From NCBI RefSeq assembly GCF_016901015.1, contig NZ_JAFEUP010000002.1:372001-436000 (forward strand): DNA of 64,000 nucleotides, written 5' to 3'. The notes under the pieces were generated by a model that searched no databases, was not told where the DNA came from, and worked only from the letters and a program-made list of their open reading frames with translations. The position numbers and the translations under genes are program-made. This document shows, one piece after another, positions 56,469 to 64,000 of this stretch. The number at the start of each line of letters is the position of its first letter. The stretch's first letter is position 1. Source of the DNA: Zestomonas insulae (GTDB lineage: Bacteria > Pseudomonadota > Gammaproteobacteria > Pseudomonadales > Pseudomonadaceae).

Positions 56469-56990
56469 ATGTTCGAAATCCAGCCCATCAGCCCCGAACG
56501 CTATCGCCAGCAGACCCGCCGCAGCGCCTTCGTGGTGATCGCCATCTTCCTGGTGCTGGCCATGCTCTGCGCCACCGCCAGCACCCAGCTGTTCGGCGGC
56601 GCGCCTGGCACCAACTTCAAATGGAACCTGCTTGGCGTGCTGTTGGGCATGGGCCTGACTATCGCCGTGATACGCCTGCAACTGTGGCACCGGCCGATCA
56701 TGGCGGCCGCCGCCTATGGCTGGCGGCTCAAGCGCAGCCTGATGCGCATCACCAATGTCATGCATCTGGTGAAGGCTGGCGTCGCCGCCGGCGACAGCAA
56801 TGCGATGAAGCTGCTGCGCTTCTACCACCTCGGCCTGACCCAGATGCATCAGCTCGACGGCAACTCCAGCGAGCTCAGCCAGCAGGTGCGCGAGATCGAT
56901 GCGCACCGCGAGGCGATGCTGCTGCGCGGTCTCGACGTCGAACAGAACCGCTTCGATCCGGCCTGGCTGGACGCCCTGCAGCGCCGTTAG
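56469..56990 (+). CDS. DUF3087 family membrane protein
   Basis: A 173-residue protein with two transmembrane helices near the N-terminus (around SAFVVIAIFLVLAMLCA and WNLLGVLLGMGLTIAV), followed by a soluble helical part with LLRFYHLGLTQMHQLDGN. This layout and the opening FEIQPISPERYRQQTRR match DUF3087. ATG 56469 is the first start after the promoter region. No function is known; it stands alone between the katG terminator and the convergent MBL gene. Confidence 0.82.
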   Translation: MFEIQPISPERYRQQTRRSAFVVIAIFLVLAMLCATASTQLFGGAPGTNFKWNLLGVLLGMGLTIAVIRLQLWHRPIMAAAAYGWRLKRSLMRITNVMHLVKAGVAAGDSNAMKLLRFYHLGLTQMHQLDGNSSELSQQVREIDAHREAMLLRGLDVEQNRFDPAWLDALQRR

Positions 56991-57012
56991 GCGGAGAGGG
57001 CGCGCGGCTGAC

Positions 57013-57816
57013 TCACCCCGCGTGGCGACGCGCCACCGGCACCTCGAAGCTCAGCGTTTCACCGTCCGCCGGAATGCGCAGACGCTGCGCGACACCGGCT
57101 CGGCGCGCGGCTTCAGCGAGTGCGGCACGGCTCACCGGGCAGTGGCTGATGGCCTCCAGGTGATTGGCCACCACAGTGCCGCGCGACAGGCGGACGAACT
57201 CGATGACCTCGTCGATACCCATGATGATGTCGCCGCCCAGGTCGAAACGCGCGCCGCCAGCCGGCACCACGCTGACGTCGGGCTGGTGCCGCGAGACGAA
57301 CTCGCGAATCGTCGGCGTCAGCACGGTATCGCCGGCCAGGTACAGGCTCGGCGCGTCAGGCAGCTCGATCAGATAGCCGACACCGTGCTCCATCAGCCGG
57401 CCAACCACGCCGTAGCCATGGGTGCAGCGCACCGTGCGAATACGGCCGCCGAGAAACTCACCCGGTTGCGTGTGGTCCGCGCCGAGCGGCAGGACGTTCA
57501 GGCCGAGCCGGGCGAGGTGCGGCGCATCGTGAGGTGTACAGATCACCGGCAGCTGCTTGCTCCGCAGCCAGCGGATGGCCGCGCGATCGAGGTGGTCGAA
57601 GTGGCCCTTCTGGCAATGGGTAATCAGGCAATGGGTGACACCCTCGAGCGCCGCGTCGGCTTCGGCGGGAAGCTCGACCAGCGGATTGCGTTGCCGCGCG
57701 CCAAACAGGCGCAGCGGCGGCAGTGCATCCTTGCGCGCCAGCATCGGGTCGACGAGGACGCGGTGCGGGCCCAGTTCGAGAATGAGTGTGGCATTGCGGA
57801 TCTGCTGAATGTTCAT
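57013..57816 (-). CDS. MBL-fold metallo-hydrolase (UlaG-like)
   Basis: A 267-residue beta-lactamase-superfamily hydrolase starting NIQQIRNATLILELGPHRVLVDPML, the UlaG-like entry. The metal motif appears as THCQKGHFDHLD, in which the first His is separated by an unusual four-residue spacing from the H-x-D-H part of the standard T-H-x-H-x-D-H. Later His/Asp ligands may be in YLAGDTVL and VANHLEAISHCP. It has no signal peptide. It is divergent from the GlxA-type regulator with 88 bases between, so it is probably its target. The substrate is unknown. Confidence 0.83.
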   Translation of the reverse strand: MNIQQIRNATLILELGPHRVLVDPMLARKDALPPLRLFGARQRNPLVELPAEADAALEGVTHCLITHCQKGHFDHLDRAAIRWLRSKQLPVICTPHDAPHLARLGLNVLPLGADHTQPGEFLGGRIRTVRCTHGYGVVGRLMEHGVGYLIELPDAPSLYLAGDTVLTPTIREFVSRHQPDVSVVPAGGARFDLGGDIIMGIDEVIEFVRLSRGTVVANHLEAISHCPVSRAALAEAARRAGVAQRLRIPADGETLSFEVPVARRHAG

Positions 57817-57904
57817 CGGAAGCCCTCTGAGTGAGTGCCCATGGTGCGGACCCGCGCGCCTGGCCATAATGGCAGGATCAGACATATTTGATTCGGATTA
57901 AGCC

Positions 57905-58873
57905 ATGGCTGCTCCCTTGCGCATCGGTTTGCTGCTGTACCCCGACTGCATGCCTGCGGGCCTGTTCGCCTTCGCCGACCTGCTGCATGCCAGCAATCGG
58001 CGCGTCGGCCGTACGCTATTCGAGGCCCGCCATGTCGCCCTGCACGCGGGGCCGGTTGCCTGTGCCCACGGGGTGAGCTTGCTGGCCACCGACAGTCTCG
58101 AGCGCGTCGAACTCGACGCCTTGTTGGTGCCCGGTTTCTGGGCGGAGTCGGCGCCGCAGGTGGACGCGCTGCTCGACGCGCACCTGGCGCTGGTGCGCGC
58201 CCTGGCGGAGGCTGGCAAGCGCCTGCAGCTGTGGAGTTACTGCACTGGTGTCTGCCTGCTCGCGGCAGCCGGTCGGTTGAACGGCCAACCGGCCACGGTG
58301 ACCTGGTGGCTCGCGGAAACCATGCGCCAGCGCCACGCGAAGGTGCACTGGCAGAGCGAGCAGAACTGCATTTTCAACGCCAAGACCGCCACGGCCTCGG
58401 GGGTGAACGGCTACCTGCCGATTGCCCAGGCGCTGATCGAGCGACGGGTCAGCGCCGCGATCTTTCGCGATCTCACCCGGCTGATGGTGCTGCCGCGACC
58501 AGCGTTGCCGCACGCCGCGTTTCAGGGCGCGAGCCTGATGGAACAGTCCGGCACGCTGCTGCGCCAGTTGCATGCCTTGATCGAGCAGCTACCCGCCGAG
58601 CAGATCCGCGTGGCGGTGCTGGCGAGCCGGCTCGGCATCTCCGAACGCACCCTGGCGCGGCGGGTCAGCAGCGAAACCGGCCGGCCGCTCGCGACCTTTG
58701 CCCGACGGGTCAAACTGAACCAGGTGAGCGAACGTCTGACCCTGACGGCGCTGCCCGTCAGCAGCATCAGCGCCGAGCTGGGTTTCAGCAGCGATTCCAA
58801 CCTGCGGCGCATGTTCAAGGAGCTGACCGGGCTGACGCCGGCGGAGTACCGGCAGAAGTTCGCCCGGCTCTAG
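57905..58873 (+). CDS. GlxA family transcriptional regulator (DJ-1/PfpI + AraC HTH)
   Basis: A 322-residue regulator. The first ~190 residues have the DJ-1/PfpI layout with the elbow ELQLWSYCTGVCLLAAAGRL-like region (Cys in YCTGVCLLA). The C-terminal AraC HTH includes SRLGISERTLARRVSSETG and ELGFSSDSNLRRMFKELTG. It is divergent from the MBL hydrolase, the likeliest target. Its stop codon overlaps the stop of the convergent SulP gene by four bases (CTAG). Confidence 0.88.
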   Translation: MAAPLRIGLLLYPDCMPAGLFAFADLLHASNRRVGRTLFEARHVALHAGPVACAHGVSLLATDSLERVELDALLVPGFWAESAPQVDALLDAHLALVRALAEAGKRLQLWSYCTGVCLLAAAGRLNGQPATVTWWLAETMRQRHAKVHWQSEQNCIFNAKTATASGVNGYLPIAQALIERRVSAAIFRDLTRLMVLPRPALPHAAFQGASLMEQSGTLLRQLHALIEQLPAEQIRVAVLASRLGISERTLARRVSSETGRPLATFARRVKLNQVSERLTLTALPVSSISAELGFSSDSNLRRMFKELTGLTPAEYRQKFARL

Positions 58874-60312
58874 TGCTGGATGCCCGCGCGCTTGAGCAGT
58901 TGCTTGCAGCGTTCCGACAGGTGCACCACGCGCAGCTGCTTGCCGGCCAGGGCGTAGCGCTCGCGCAGGGTTTTCAGCGCGGCGATCGCCGAGTAGTCGA
59001 CGAAGCTCAGGTGGCGACAATCGAGGGTCACCTGGGCGGGGTCGTCGGCCACCTCGAAGTGGCTGAGAAACGGGGCGGTGGACGCGAAGAACAGCGTGCC
59101 GTGCAGGCGGTACAGCTTGCTGCCGTCGGCCTGCAGGTCGCTGTCGGCGTACAGCTCGCGGGCGTGCTGCCAGGCGAAGTTCAGCGCGGCGATGACGATG
59201 CCGCAGAGCACCGCGGTGGCGAGGTCGGTGAACACGGTGATGATCGTTACTGCGCCGATCACCAGCGCGTCATGGGTCGGCACCTTGCCGACCACCCGCA
59301 GCGAGGCCCAGGCAAAGGTCTGCTGGGCGACCACGAACATCACCCCAACCAGCGCGGCGAGCGGGATGCGCTCGATCAGCGGCGACAAGAACAGCACGAA
59401 CAGCAGGATCATCACCCCGCTGACCACCCCGGAGAGCCGCCCGCGACCGCCTGAGCTGAGGTTGATCATGGTCTGGCCGATCATCGCGCAGCCGCCCATG
59501 CCGCCGCACAGCCCGGAGGCAATGTTCGCCGCGCCGAGCGCCACGCACTCGCGGTTGGTGTGGCCACGGCTCTGGGTGATTTCGTCGGTGAGGTTGAGGG
59601 TCAGCAGGGTTTCCAGCAGGCCGACCAGGGCCATCAGCACGGCATAGGGGGCAATGATGCGCAGCGTGTCGAGGCTCCACGGGATGTCCGGCAGGGCAAG
59701 ACTCGGCAGACCACCGGCGATGTGCGCCATGTCGCCGAGGGTGCGGGTCGGCAGCTCGAGGCCGTAGGTGAGCAGGCCGACGCCAAGGATCGCCACCAGC
59801 GCTGGCGGCACCGCGCGGGTCAGACGCGGCAGCAGGTACACGACGGCCATGGTCAGCGCGACCAGGCCGAGCATCCAGTACAGCGGCGTGCCGGCGAGCC
59901 AGGCGTCGCCCTGCTTGAAATGTTCGAGCTGGGCGAGGGCAATGACAATGGCCAGGCCGTTGACGAAACCGAGCATCACCGGGTGCGGCACCATGCGCAC
60001 CAGTTTGCCCAGGCGCAGCGCACCGAACGCGATCATCAGCAGGCCGCCGAGCAGCACCGTGGCGAGCAGGTACTGCGCGCCGTGCTGCACCACCAGGGCG
60101 ACGATCACCACCGCCATCGAGCCGGCCGCGCCGGAGATCATCCCCGGCCGACCGCCGAACAGCGCGGTCAGCGTGCAGATGATGAAGGCGCCGTACAGGC
60201 CCATCAGCGGATTGAGGTGGGCGACCAGGGCGAAGGCGATGCACTCGGGAACCAGGGCGAAGGACGTGGTGAGTCCGGCCAGGACATCGGCGCGTAGACG
60301 GGCGAGTTTCAT
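58870..60312 (-). CDS. SulP family anion transporter
   Basis: A 480-residue inner-membrane protein with about 11-12 hydrophobic segments and a C-terminal STAS domain (VTLDCRHLSFVDYSAIAALKTLRERY). Signature-like parts are LTTSFALVPECIAFALVAHLNPLMGLYGAF, and the ISGAAGSMAVVIVALV segment. Family members move sulfate or bicarbonate. Located 28 kb from the organosulfur region, a link to it is not implied. It starts with ATG 60312 after AGGA. Confidence 0.88.
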   Translation of the reverse strand: MKLARLRADVLAGLTTSFALVPECIAFALVAHLNPLMGLYGAFIICTLTALFGGRPGMISGAAGSMAVVIVALVVQHGAQYLLATVLLGGLLMIAFGALRLGKLVRMVPHPVMLGFVNGLAIVIALAQLEHFKQGDAWLAGTPLYWMLGLVALTMAVVYLLPRLTRAVPPALVAILGVGLLTYGLELPTRTLGDMAHIAGGLPSLALPDIPWSLDTLRIIAPYAVLMALVGLLETLLTLNLTDEITQSRGHTNRECVALGAANIASGLCGGMGGCAMIGQTMINLSSGGRGRLSGVVSGVMILLFVLFLSPLIERIPLAALVGVMFVVAQQTFAWASLRVVGKVPTHDALVIGAVTIITVFTDLATAVLCGIVIAALNFAWQHARELYADSDLQADGSKLYRLHGTLFFASTAPFLSHFEVADDPAQVTLDCRHLSFVDYSAIAALKTLRERYALAGKQLRVVHLSERCKQLLKRAGIQH

Positions 60313-60412
60313 GCTGTTCCTGTGGCGGCAGCGTGGTGCGCCGCGCTCGGCGGGATCGAAGGGGCGGCAATACTAGGGGAAGCGGGCGCTGCGAGCCAAT
60401 CCGCGGGTCGGC

Positions 60413-60961
60413 TCAGTTGAGCCGGTAGCGGGTCAGGTCGGCCTGCGACAGTGCGCGCATGTTCTGCGGTGCGATCTGCTGCATGTCCTGCGCCAGGCTC
60501 GGCGCCACGCCCATCTCACGCAGGTAGCGGCTCGCGTCGCCGCCGCCGGCGAGGTCGCGTGCCGAATCGCCGCCCGGGAAATACGGACGGTGCAGGCCGA
60601 CCGGGCCGCGCGCGGTGCGCTTCTTGCCGGCGGCGAGCAGGTAGATGCAGCTGCCCTGGCAGATGCCGTCTTCCGGCACCAGTGCATCGAAGCTGTACTC
60701 GCGCAGCAGGCGGCCCATGCGCGTGGCCTCGGCGACGCTGCCGCCGATGGTGTCGAGCAGCAGGACCTTGCGCGCGAACTTGCCGGGGTTGGCGCGCAGG
60801 CCCTTGAGCAGGGCTTCGTAGTCGCCGGGGGCGATGTCTTCGGAGACCTTGACCGCCAGCACCGGGCCGAGACGCGCGTGCTGGACGGCTTGGACTTCCA
60901 CCTTGGCCTGCGCGGCGAAGGACAACGAGATCAGCAGGGCGAGGCTCAGGCGACGATACAT
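60413..60961 (-). CDS. Exported protein with ClpP-like fold (COG3904-like)
   Basis: A 182-residue protein with a signal peptide (YRRLSLALLISLSFAAQA). The body has KVLLLDTIGGSVAEATRMGRLLREY and EDGICQGSCIYLLAAGKKRTARGPVGLHRPYF, the crotonase/ClpP-like layout known for periplasmic COG3904 proteins, including the GGS/CxSxC motif area. The function is unknown. It is followed downstream, after a gap of 100 bases, by the SulP gene, and preceded by the VF530 gene on the same strand. Confidence 0.75.
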   Translation of the reverse strand: MYRRLSLALLISLSFAAQAKVEVQAVQHARLGPVLAVKVSEDIAPGDYEALLKGLRANPGKFARKVLLLDTIGGSVAEATRMGRLLREYSFDALVPEDGICQGSCIYLLAAGKKRTARGPVGLHRPYFPGGDSARDLAGGGDASRYLREMGVAPSLAQDMQQIAPQNMRALSQADLTRYRLN

Positions 60962-60982
60962 GGGGCGGCGTTCCAGGGAGGG

Positions 60983-61231
60983 TCAGGGCGTGGCAGGTTT
61001 GCTGGCGAGTTTCGGTGCGACCTTGGCGACGTACAGGCCTTCGACCTTTTCCCGCGCCCATTGGGTCTTGCGCAGGAACTTCAGGCTCGACTCGACGCTC
61101 GGCTCGCTCTGGAAGCAGCGGATCGGGATCAGCTCGCCGAGGCGCTCCCAGCCGTAGTGGGCAACCAGGGCTTCGACGATGGCCTTGAGGGTGATGCCGT
61201 GCAGCGGGTCTTTCGGGCGGGGGCTGGTCAT
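60983..61231 (-). CDS. VF530 family DNA-binding protein (DUF2132)
   Basis: An 82-residue protein with the conserved core DPLHGITLKAIVEALVAHYGWERLGELIPIRCFQSEPSVESSLKFLRKTQWAREKVE. Members are short helical proteins reported as DNA-binding. ATG 61231 is chosen since the 13 upstream codons are not conserved. Confidence 0.9.
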   Translation of the reverse strand: MTSPRPKDPLHGITLKAIVEALVAHYGWERLGELIPIRCFQSEPSVESSLKFLRKTQWAREKVEGLYVAKVAPKLASKPATP

Positions 61232-61417
61232 CGGTCGGGCTCGGGCAAGGGACAGGCGATTATTCACCAAATGGCTGCGGCCAGACAGTTGTCATCCATC
61301 GCCAGTTGCGGTCCGCGTGCAGTCAGCGTCTCGCAGTGCGCTGTTCGTGTCGTGTTTGCCGGCGTGGCGAGGGCCGATCTCGGCTAGAATCCCCACCTCG
61401 CAACGAGGTGATCGATT

Positions 61418-62257
61418 ATGGCTTTAGTGGGGCGTTACAACAGTTTGCAGGTGGTCAAAGAGGCCGATTTCGGCTTGTACCTGGATGGCGGGCCGGACGG
61501 CGAGATCCTGCTGCCCAACCGGTATGTGCCCAAGGACGTGCCGAGCGAGGTCGAGGACTGGCTGAACGTGTTCGTCTACCTCGACAGCGACGACCGCCTG
61601 ATCGCCACCACCGAACAGCCCAAGGTGCAGGTCGGCGAGTTCGCCAGCCTCAAGGTCGCGGAGATCAACAACTTCGGCATCTTCCTCGACTGGGGCCTGC
61701 CCAAGGACCTGCTGCTGCCGTTCTCCGAAGAGAAGCGCGAGCTGAAGGTCGGCGACTACTGCGTGGTGCACGTCTACCTGGACAAGCACACCAAGCGCAT
61801 CGTCGCCACCGCGCGGCTGGACCGTTACCTGGACAAGACCCCGCACAGCTACAAGGTCGGTCAGGCGGTGGAGTTCCTCGCTGCCGAGCGCTCGCCGATG
61901 GGCGTCAAGGTGATCCTCGACAACCAGCACTGGGCGCTGGTGCACAAGAACGAGATGTTCAAGCCGCTGCGCCTGGGCTTCCGTGGCCAGGGCTACATCC
62001 GCGAGGTTCGCGCCGACGGCAAGATCAGCCTGAGCCTGCAGCCGGTCGGGCGCCAGGCCGCGGACGCGCTGAGCGAGAGCATTCTCCAGCAGCTGCGCGA
62101 CAACCACGGGGTGCTGTTCGTCAGCGACAAGAGCGAGCCGGCGGAGATCAGCCACCGCTTCGGGGTCAGCAAGGGCAACTTCAAGAAGGCTATCGGCGGC
62201 CTGTTCAAGCAGGGCCTGATCGTCATTCACGCCGATCGCATCGAACTGGTGGAGTAG
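61418..62257 (+). CDS. CvfB-like S1 domain RNA-binding protein
   Basis: A 279-residue protein made of tandem S1-type OB folds (LQVVKEADFGLYLDGG, KVAEINNFGIFLDWGLPKDLLLPFSEE and GYIREVRADGKISLSLQP) plus a C-terminal winged helix (ISHRFGVSKGNFKKAIGGLFKQGLI). This is the CvfB layout. It would bind RNA in the cytoplasm. ATG 61418 follows GAGGTG. Confidence 0.9.
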   Translation: MALVGRYNSLQVVKEADFGLYLDGGPDGEILLPNRYVPKDVPSEVEDWLNVFVYLDSDDRLIATTEQPKVQVGEFASLKVAEINNFGIFLDWGLPKDLLLPFSEEKRELKVGDYCVVHVYLDKHTKRIVATARLDRYLDKTPHSYKVGQAVEFLAAERSPMGVKVILDNQHWALVHKNEMFKPLRLGFRGQGYIREVRADGKISLSLQPVGRQAADALSESILQQLRDNHGVLFVSDKSEPAEISHRFGVSKGNFKKAIGGLFKQGLIVIHADRIELVE

Positions 62258-62373
62258 CGCAAGGGCTTGGTTCCGCGGCCGGCAGGCGCTCTGTTCCGCC
62301 ACGCCGGCGTTTTCCCCGCCGGCGGAAGCCGGTATGGTTTGCCCCCTCGATCACCCGGAAGTGGAGTCCTTTC

Positions 62374-62811
62374 ATGAGCCTGCACGGCGACTACGATTCG
62401 CAGAACATCTTCGCCCAGATCATTCGCGGCGATGCCCCTTGCTACAAGCTGTATGAAGACGACGACGTGCTGGCCTTTCTCGACCTGTTCCCGCAGTCCT
62501 ACGGCCACACCCTGGTGATCCCCAAGCGCGCCGAGGCACGCAACCTGCTGGAGATCGACGCGGATAACCTGAGCAAGATGATGCTCGCGGTGCAGAAGCT
62601 CACCCAGGTGATCGTCGACGAGCTGCAGCCCGACGGCGTGCAGGTGGCGCAGTTCAACGGCGCACCGGCCGGGCAGACGGTGTTCCACATACACGTGCAC
62701 ATCATCCCGCGCATGGCCGGCGAGAAACTCGGCATTCACGCCACCAACCGCGCCGATGCCGGCGAACTGGAGCAGCTCCAGGCGCGCCTGGTCAAACGCA
62801 TCCAGGGCTGA
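62374..62811 (+). CDS. HIT family hydrolase
   Basis: A 145-residue histidine-triad protein with HIHVHIIP near residue 109 and NIFAQIIRGDAPCYKLYEDD at the start, typical of bacterial HINT-like nucleotide phosphoramidases. ATG 62374 (MSLHGDY) is the family start, with a ribosome-site-like GTGGAG upstream. A strong terminator follows. Confidence 0.92.
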   Translation: MSLHGDYDSQNIFAQIIRGDAPCYKLYEDDDVLAFLDLFPQSYGHTLVIPKRAEARNLLEIDADNLSKMMLAVQKLTQVIVDELQPDGVQVAQFNGAPAGQTVFHIHVHIIPRMAGEKLGIHATNRADAGELEQLQARLVKRIQG

Positions 62812-62846
62812 GCCTGATACGCGCGCTGGCGCGGAGTTGCCGAGCA

Positions 62847-62877
62847 AGGGCGTGCCGACATCCGGCACGCCCTTTTT
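62847..62877 (+). terminator. Rho-independent terminator after the HIT gene
   Basis: AGGGCGTGCCG pairs with CGGCACGCCCT across a short loop, followed by a T run. It lies between convergent genes. Confidence 0.9.
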
Positions 62878-62886
62878 CATGCCCGG

Positions 62887-63249
62887 CTAACCGGGGCGTT
62901 CGTCTTCGGCGGTGCAGAACAGCCGGGCGTCGGTGTCGCGGCCGATCGGGCGGCTGTCGACCAGCAGGGTCGCGGTATCACCCGGTGGCAGCGTCAGGCT
63001 GCGGCCCAGCGGCCGCATGGCATCGGCCAGTCCCGGTTGCACCCGGCACTCGACGGTCTGCCCGCTCTGGTTGGTGACGCGCAGGATCTGGCTGGCGCCG
63101 CGGCTGATGGCGGAGCCTTCCACCGCGTGGATCGGCGCGGCGCCGAGCAGGGTGGTGATGGCCAGGCCGTTGAGGTCCTGTTGCAGTTCGGCGGCGGCCA
63201 TCAGCGGCAAGCAGGCGAGCAGCCCGCTCGGGAGCAGCAGTGTGTTCAT
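62887..63249 (-). CDS. Small exported protein of unknown function
   Basis: A 120-residue protein with a probable signal peptide (NTLLLPSGLLACLPLMAAAE). The mature part is short and beta-rich (ILRVTNQSGQTVECRVQPG, LPPGDTATLLVDSRP) with two Cys that could pair in the periplasm. I do not recognise its family. It lies downstream of the phosphatase gene with ~254 bases between, on the same strand. Confidence 0.7.
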   Translation of the reverse strand: MNTLLLPSGLLACLPLMAAAELQQDLNGLAITTLLGAAPIHAVEGSAISRGASQILRVTNQSGQTVECRVQPGLADAMRPLGRSLTLPPGDTATLLVDSRPIGRDTDARLFCTAEDERPG

Positions 63250-63503
63250 CGGATACCTCCGGGGCCTCTAGCGGGTCTAGAGGGGCGCCGTGGGCGGCGA
63301 GTCGCGACGACGTCGCCGGCGGAATCGTCCGCTCCGGGGAGGGCTCGGGGCGGCGGCACATCGAGCGCGCGAGGCAATGGCAGGGGGCGGAGCATCCGCC
63401 GGGCTCGGCGATCTGTGTTGAGTCTAGGTGAGCTGCGCTGCAGCAACTCGCCGCGCATCGGCGCGCCGCCCGCTTTGTGGGGAGCGGGCGGCACGCGGTC
63501 CGT

Positions 63504-64000
63504 TTACTTCAGGTCCAGCGCATTGACGATGGTGAAGAACAGGTCGGTCTGGTCGGTCAGGCCGGTGACGTTGGCCGCGCGCGGGCCATAGGCGGCGATG
63601 CGCAGCTGGCTGCCGGTGTGTTCCTGCGAGTCGCCTTCCGAGGTGCCGTAGCTGACCGCCATCGGCGCGCCGTCCTTGGTGGTGAGCAGCTGTGTCAGGC
63701 CGGGCGCCGAAGTTTCCGGGGCGACGATCTGGCTGGTGTGGGCGTGGTCGGCGGTGACAATGACCAGCGTGTGGCCATCGGCCTTGGCGAAGGCCAGGGC
63801 CTTCTGCACGGCTTCGTCGAGGTCGACGGTCTCACCGATCTGCCCGCACGGGTTGGCGGCGTGGTCCTGCTTGTCGATCGAGGCGCCTTCGACCTGCAGG
63901 AAGAAACCGTTGCGGTTGTCCTTCAGCAACTCGATGGCCTTGCCGGTCATCTCGGCCAGGCTCGGCAGGCTGCTGACCCGCTCCGGATTGGGCTGGCAGG
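63504..64000 (-). CDS. phoA: Alkaline phosphatase, C-terminal part (N-terminus outside window)
   Basis: The frame is open to the window edge. The last ~165 residues are very close to E. coli Pho[21 protein letters not shown] with metal ligands Asp and His, [12 protein letters not shown] with another Asp-His pair, and [15 protein letters not shown] with the final zinc-binding His. It is a periplasmic phosphomonoesterase, usually induced by phosphate starvation. The start and promoter are not visible. Confidence 0.93.
   Translation of the reverse strand, partial: CQPNPERVSSLPSLAEMTGKAIELLKDNRNGFFLQVEGASIDKQDHAANPCGQIGETVDLDEAVQKALAFAKADGHTLVIVTADHAHTSQIVAPETSAPGLTQLLTTKDGAPMAVSYGTSEGDSQEHTGSQLRIAAYGPRAANVTGLTDQTDLFFTIVNALDLK

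Overview
GC-rich, densely packed gamma-proteobacterial chromosome segment, most likely Pseudomonas or a close relative. The basis is the tandem fadD2-fadD1 pair with an upstream lysophospholipase-like gene, ohr/ohrR, REP-type palindromes beginning GTAGGAGCGG, sigma-54-linked sulfur scavenging genes, and Pseudomonas-style agmatine genes (aguA, aguB). No rRNA, tRNA, CRISPR array, intact insertion sequence or prophage was seen.

Layout. 1-3.1 kb: end of an amidohydrolase, an SDR and an exported lytic transglycosylase. 3.4-15.4 kb: a catabolic block with a secreted sulfatase, an SDR, two MaoC-type proteins, an SCP2-type thiolase, an AraC regulator, an acyl-CoA dehydrogenase, an acyl-CoA ligase, a GMC alcohol oxidase/dehydrogenase and an aldehyde dehydrogenase. 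Together these could strip sulfate from an ester, oxidise the alcohol to an acid, activate it and beta-oxidise it. Three promoter regions of this block share a GCAAAT/ATTTGC-type dyad, suggesting one AraC regulon. 15.4-18.4 kb: a decayed strip holding the C-terminal ends of a second sulfatase and a second flavin monooxygenase, followed by an unknown Ser/Gly-rich lipoprotein.

18.4-30.5 kb is the most interesting part. A three-gene operon encodes a DszA/NtaA-family FMN monooxygenase, a class II aldolase-like protein and a cytoplasmic protein that looks like an ABC binding protein but carries the Cys/His/Arg-x-Gly-Gly active-site pattern of the DszB desulfinase. It is divergent from a TonB-dependent receptor. 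A second receptor, a sulfonate-type periplasmic binding protein and a DUF1993 protein follow. Beside them lies an SfnR-like sigma-54 activator with no N-terminal sensor domain. I find good -24/-12 promoters in front of both divergent units, a weaker one before the second receptor, shared TGCT-N5-AGCA dyads, and a TTAT-N11-ATAA dyad (possible CysB-type site) before the activator. I read this as a sulfur-starvation regulon for importing and desulfurising an organosulfur compound of unknown structure.

30.5-36.1 kb: fatty-acid activation genes (alpha/beta hydrolase, fadD2, fadD1). 36.1-47.8 kb: agmatine/polyamine block with LysR regulators, aguA, aguB, a polyamine binding protein, an outer-membrane protein, a Tat-exported second agmatine deiminase, an exported amidohydrolase and an EmrAB-like efflux pair. 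47.8-64 kb: mostly housekeeping and stress genes: thioesterase, hrpA, ohrR/ohr with matching operator dyads, katG, DUF3087, an MBL hydrolase, a GlxA-type regulator, a SulP transporter, VF530, CvfB, a HIT protein and the 3' end of phoA. All functional calls rest on motif reading and memory of families; no database search was run.
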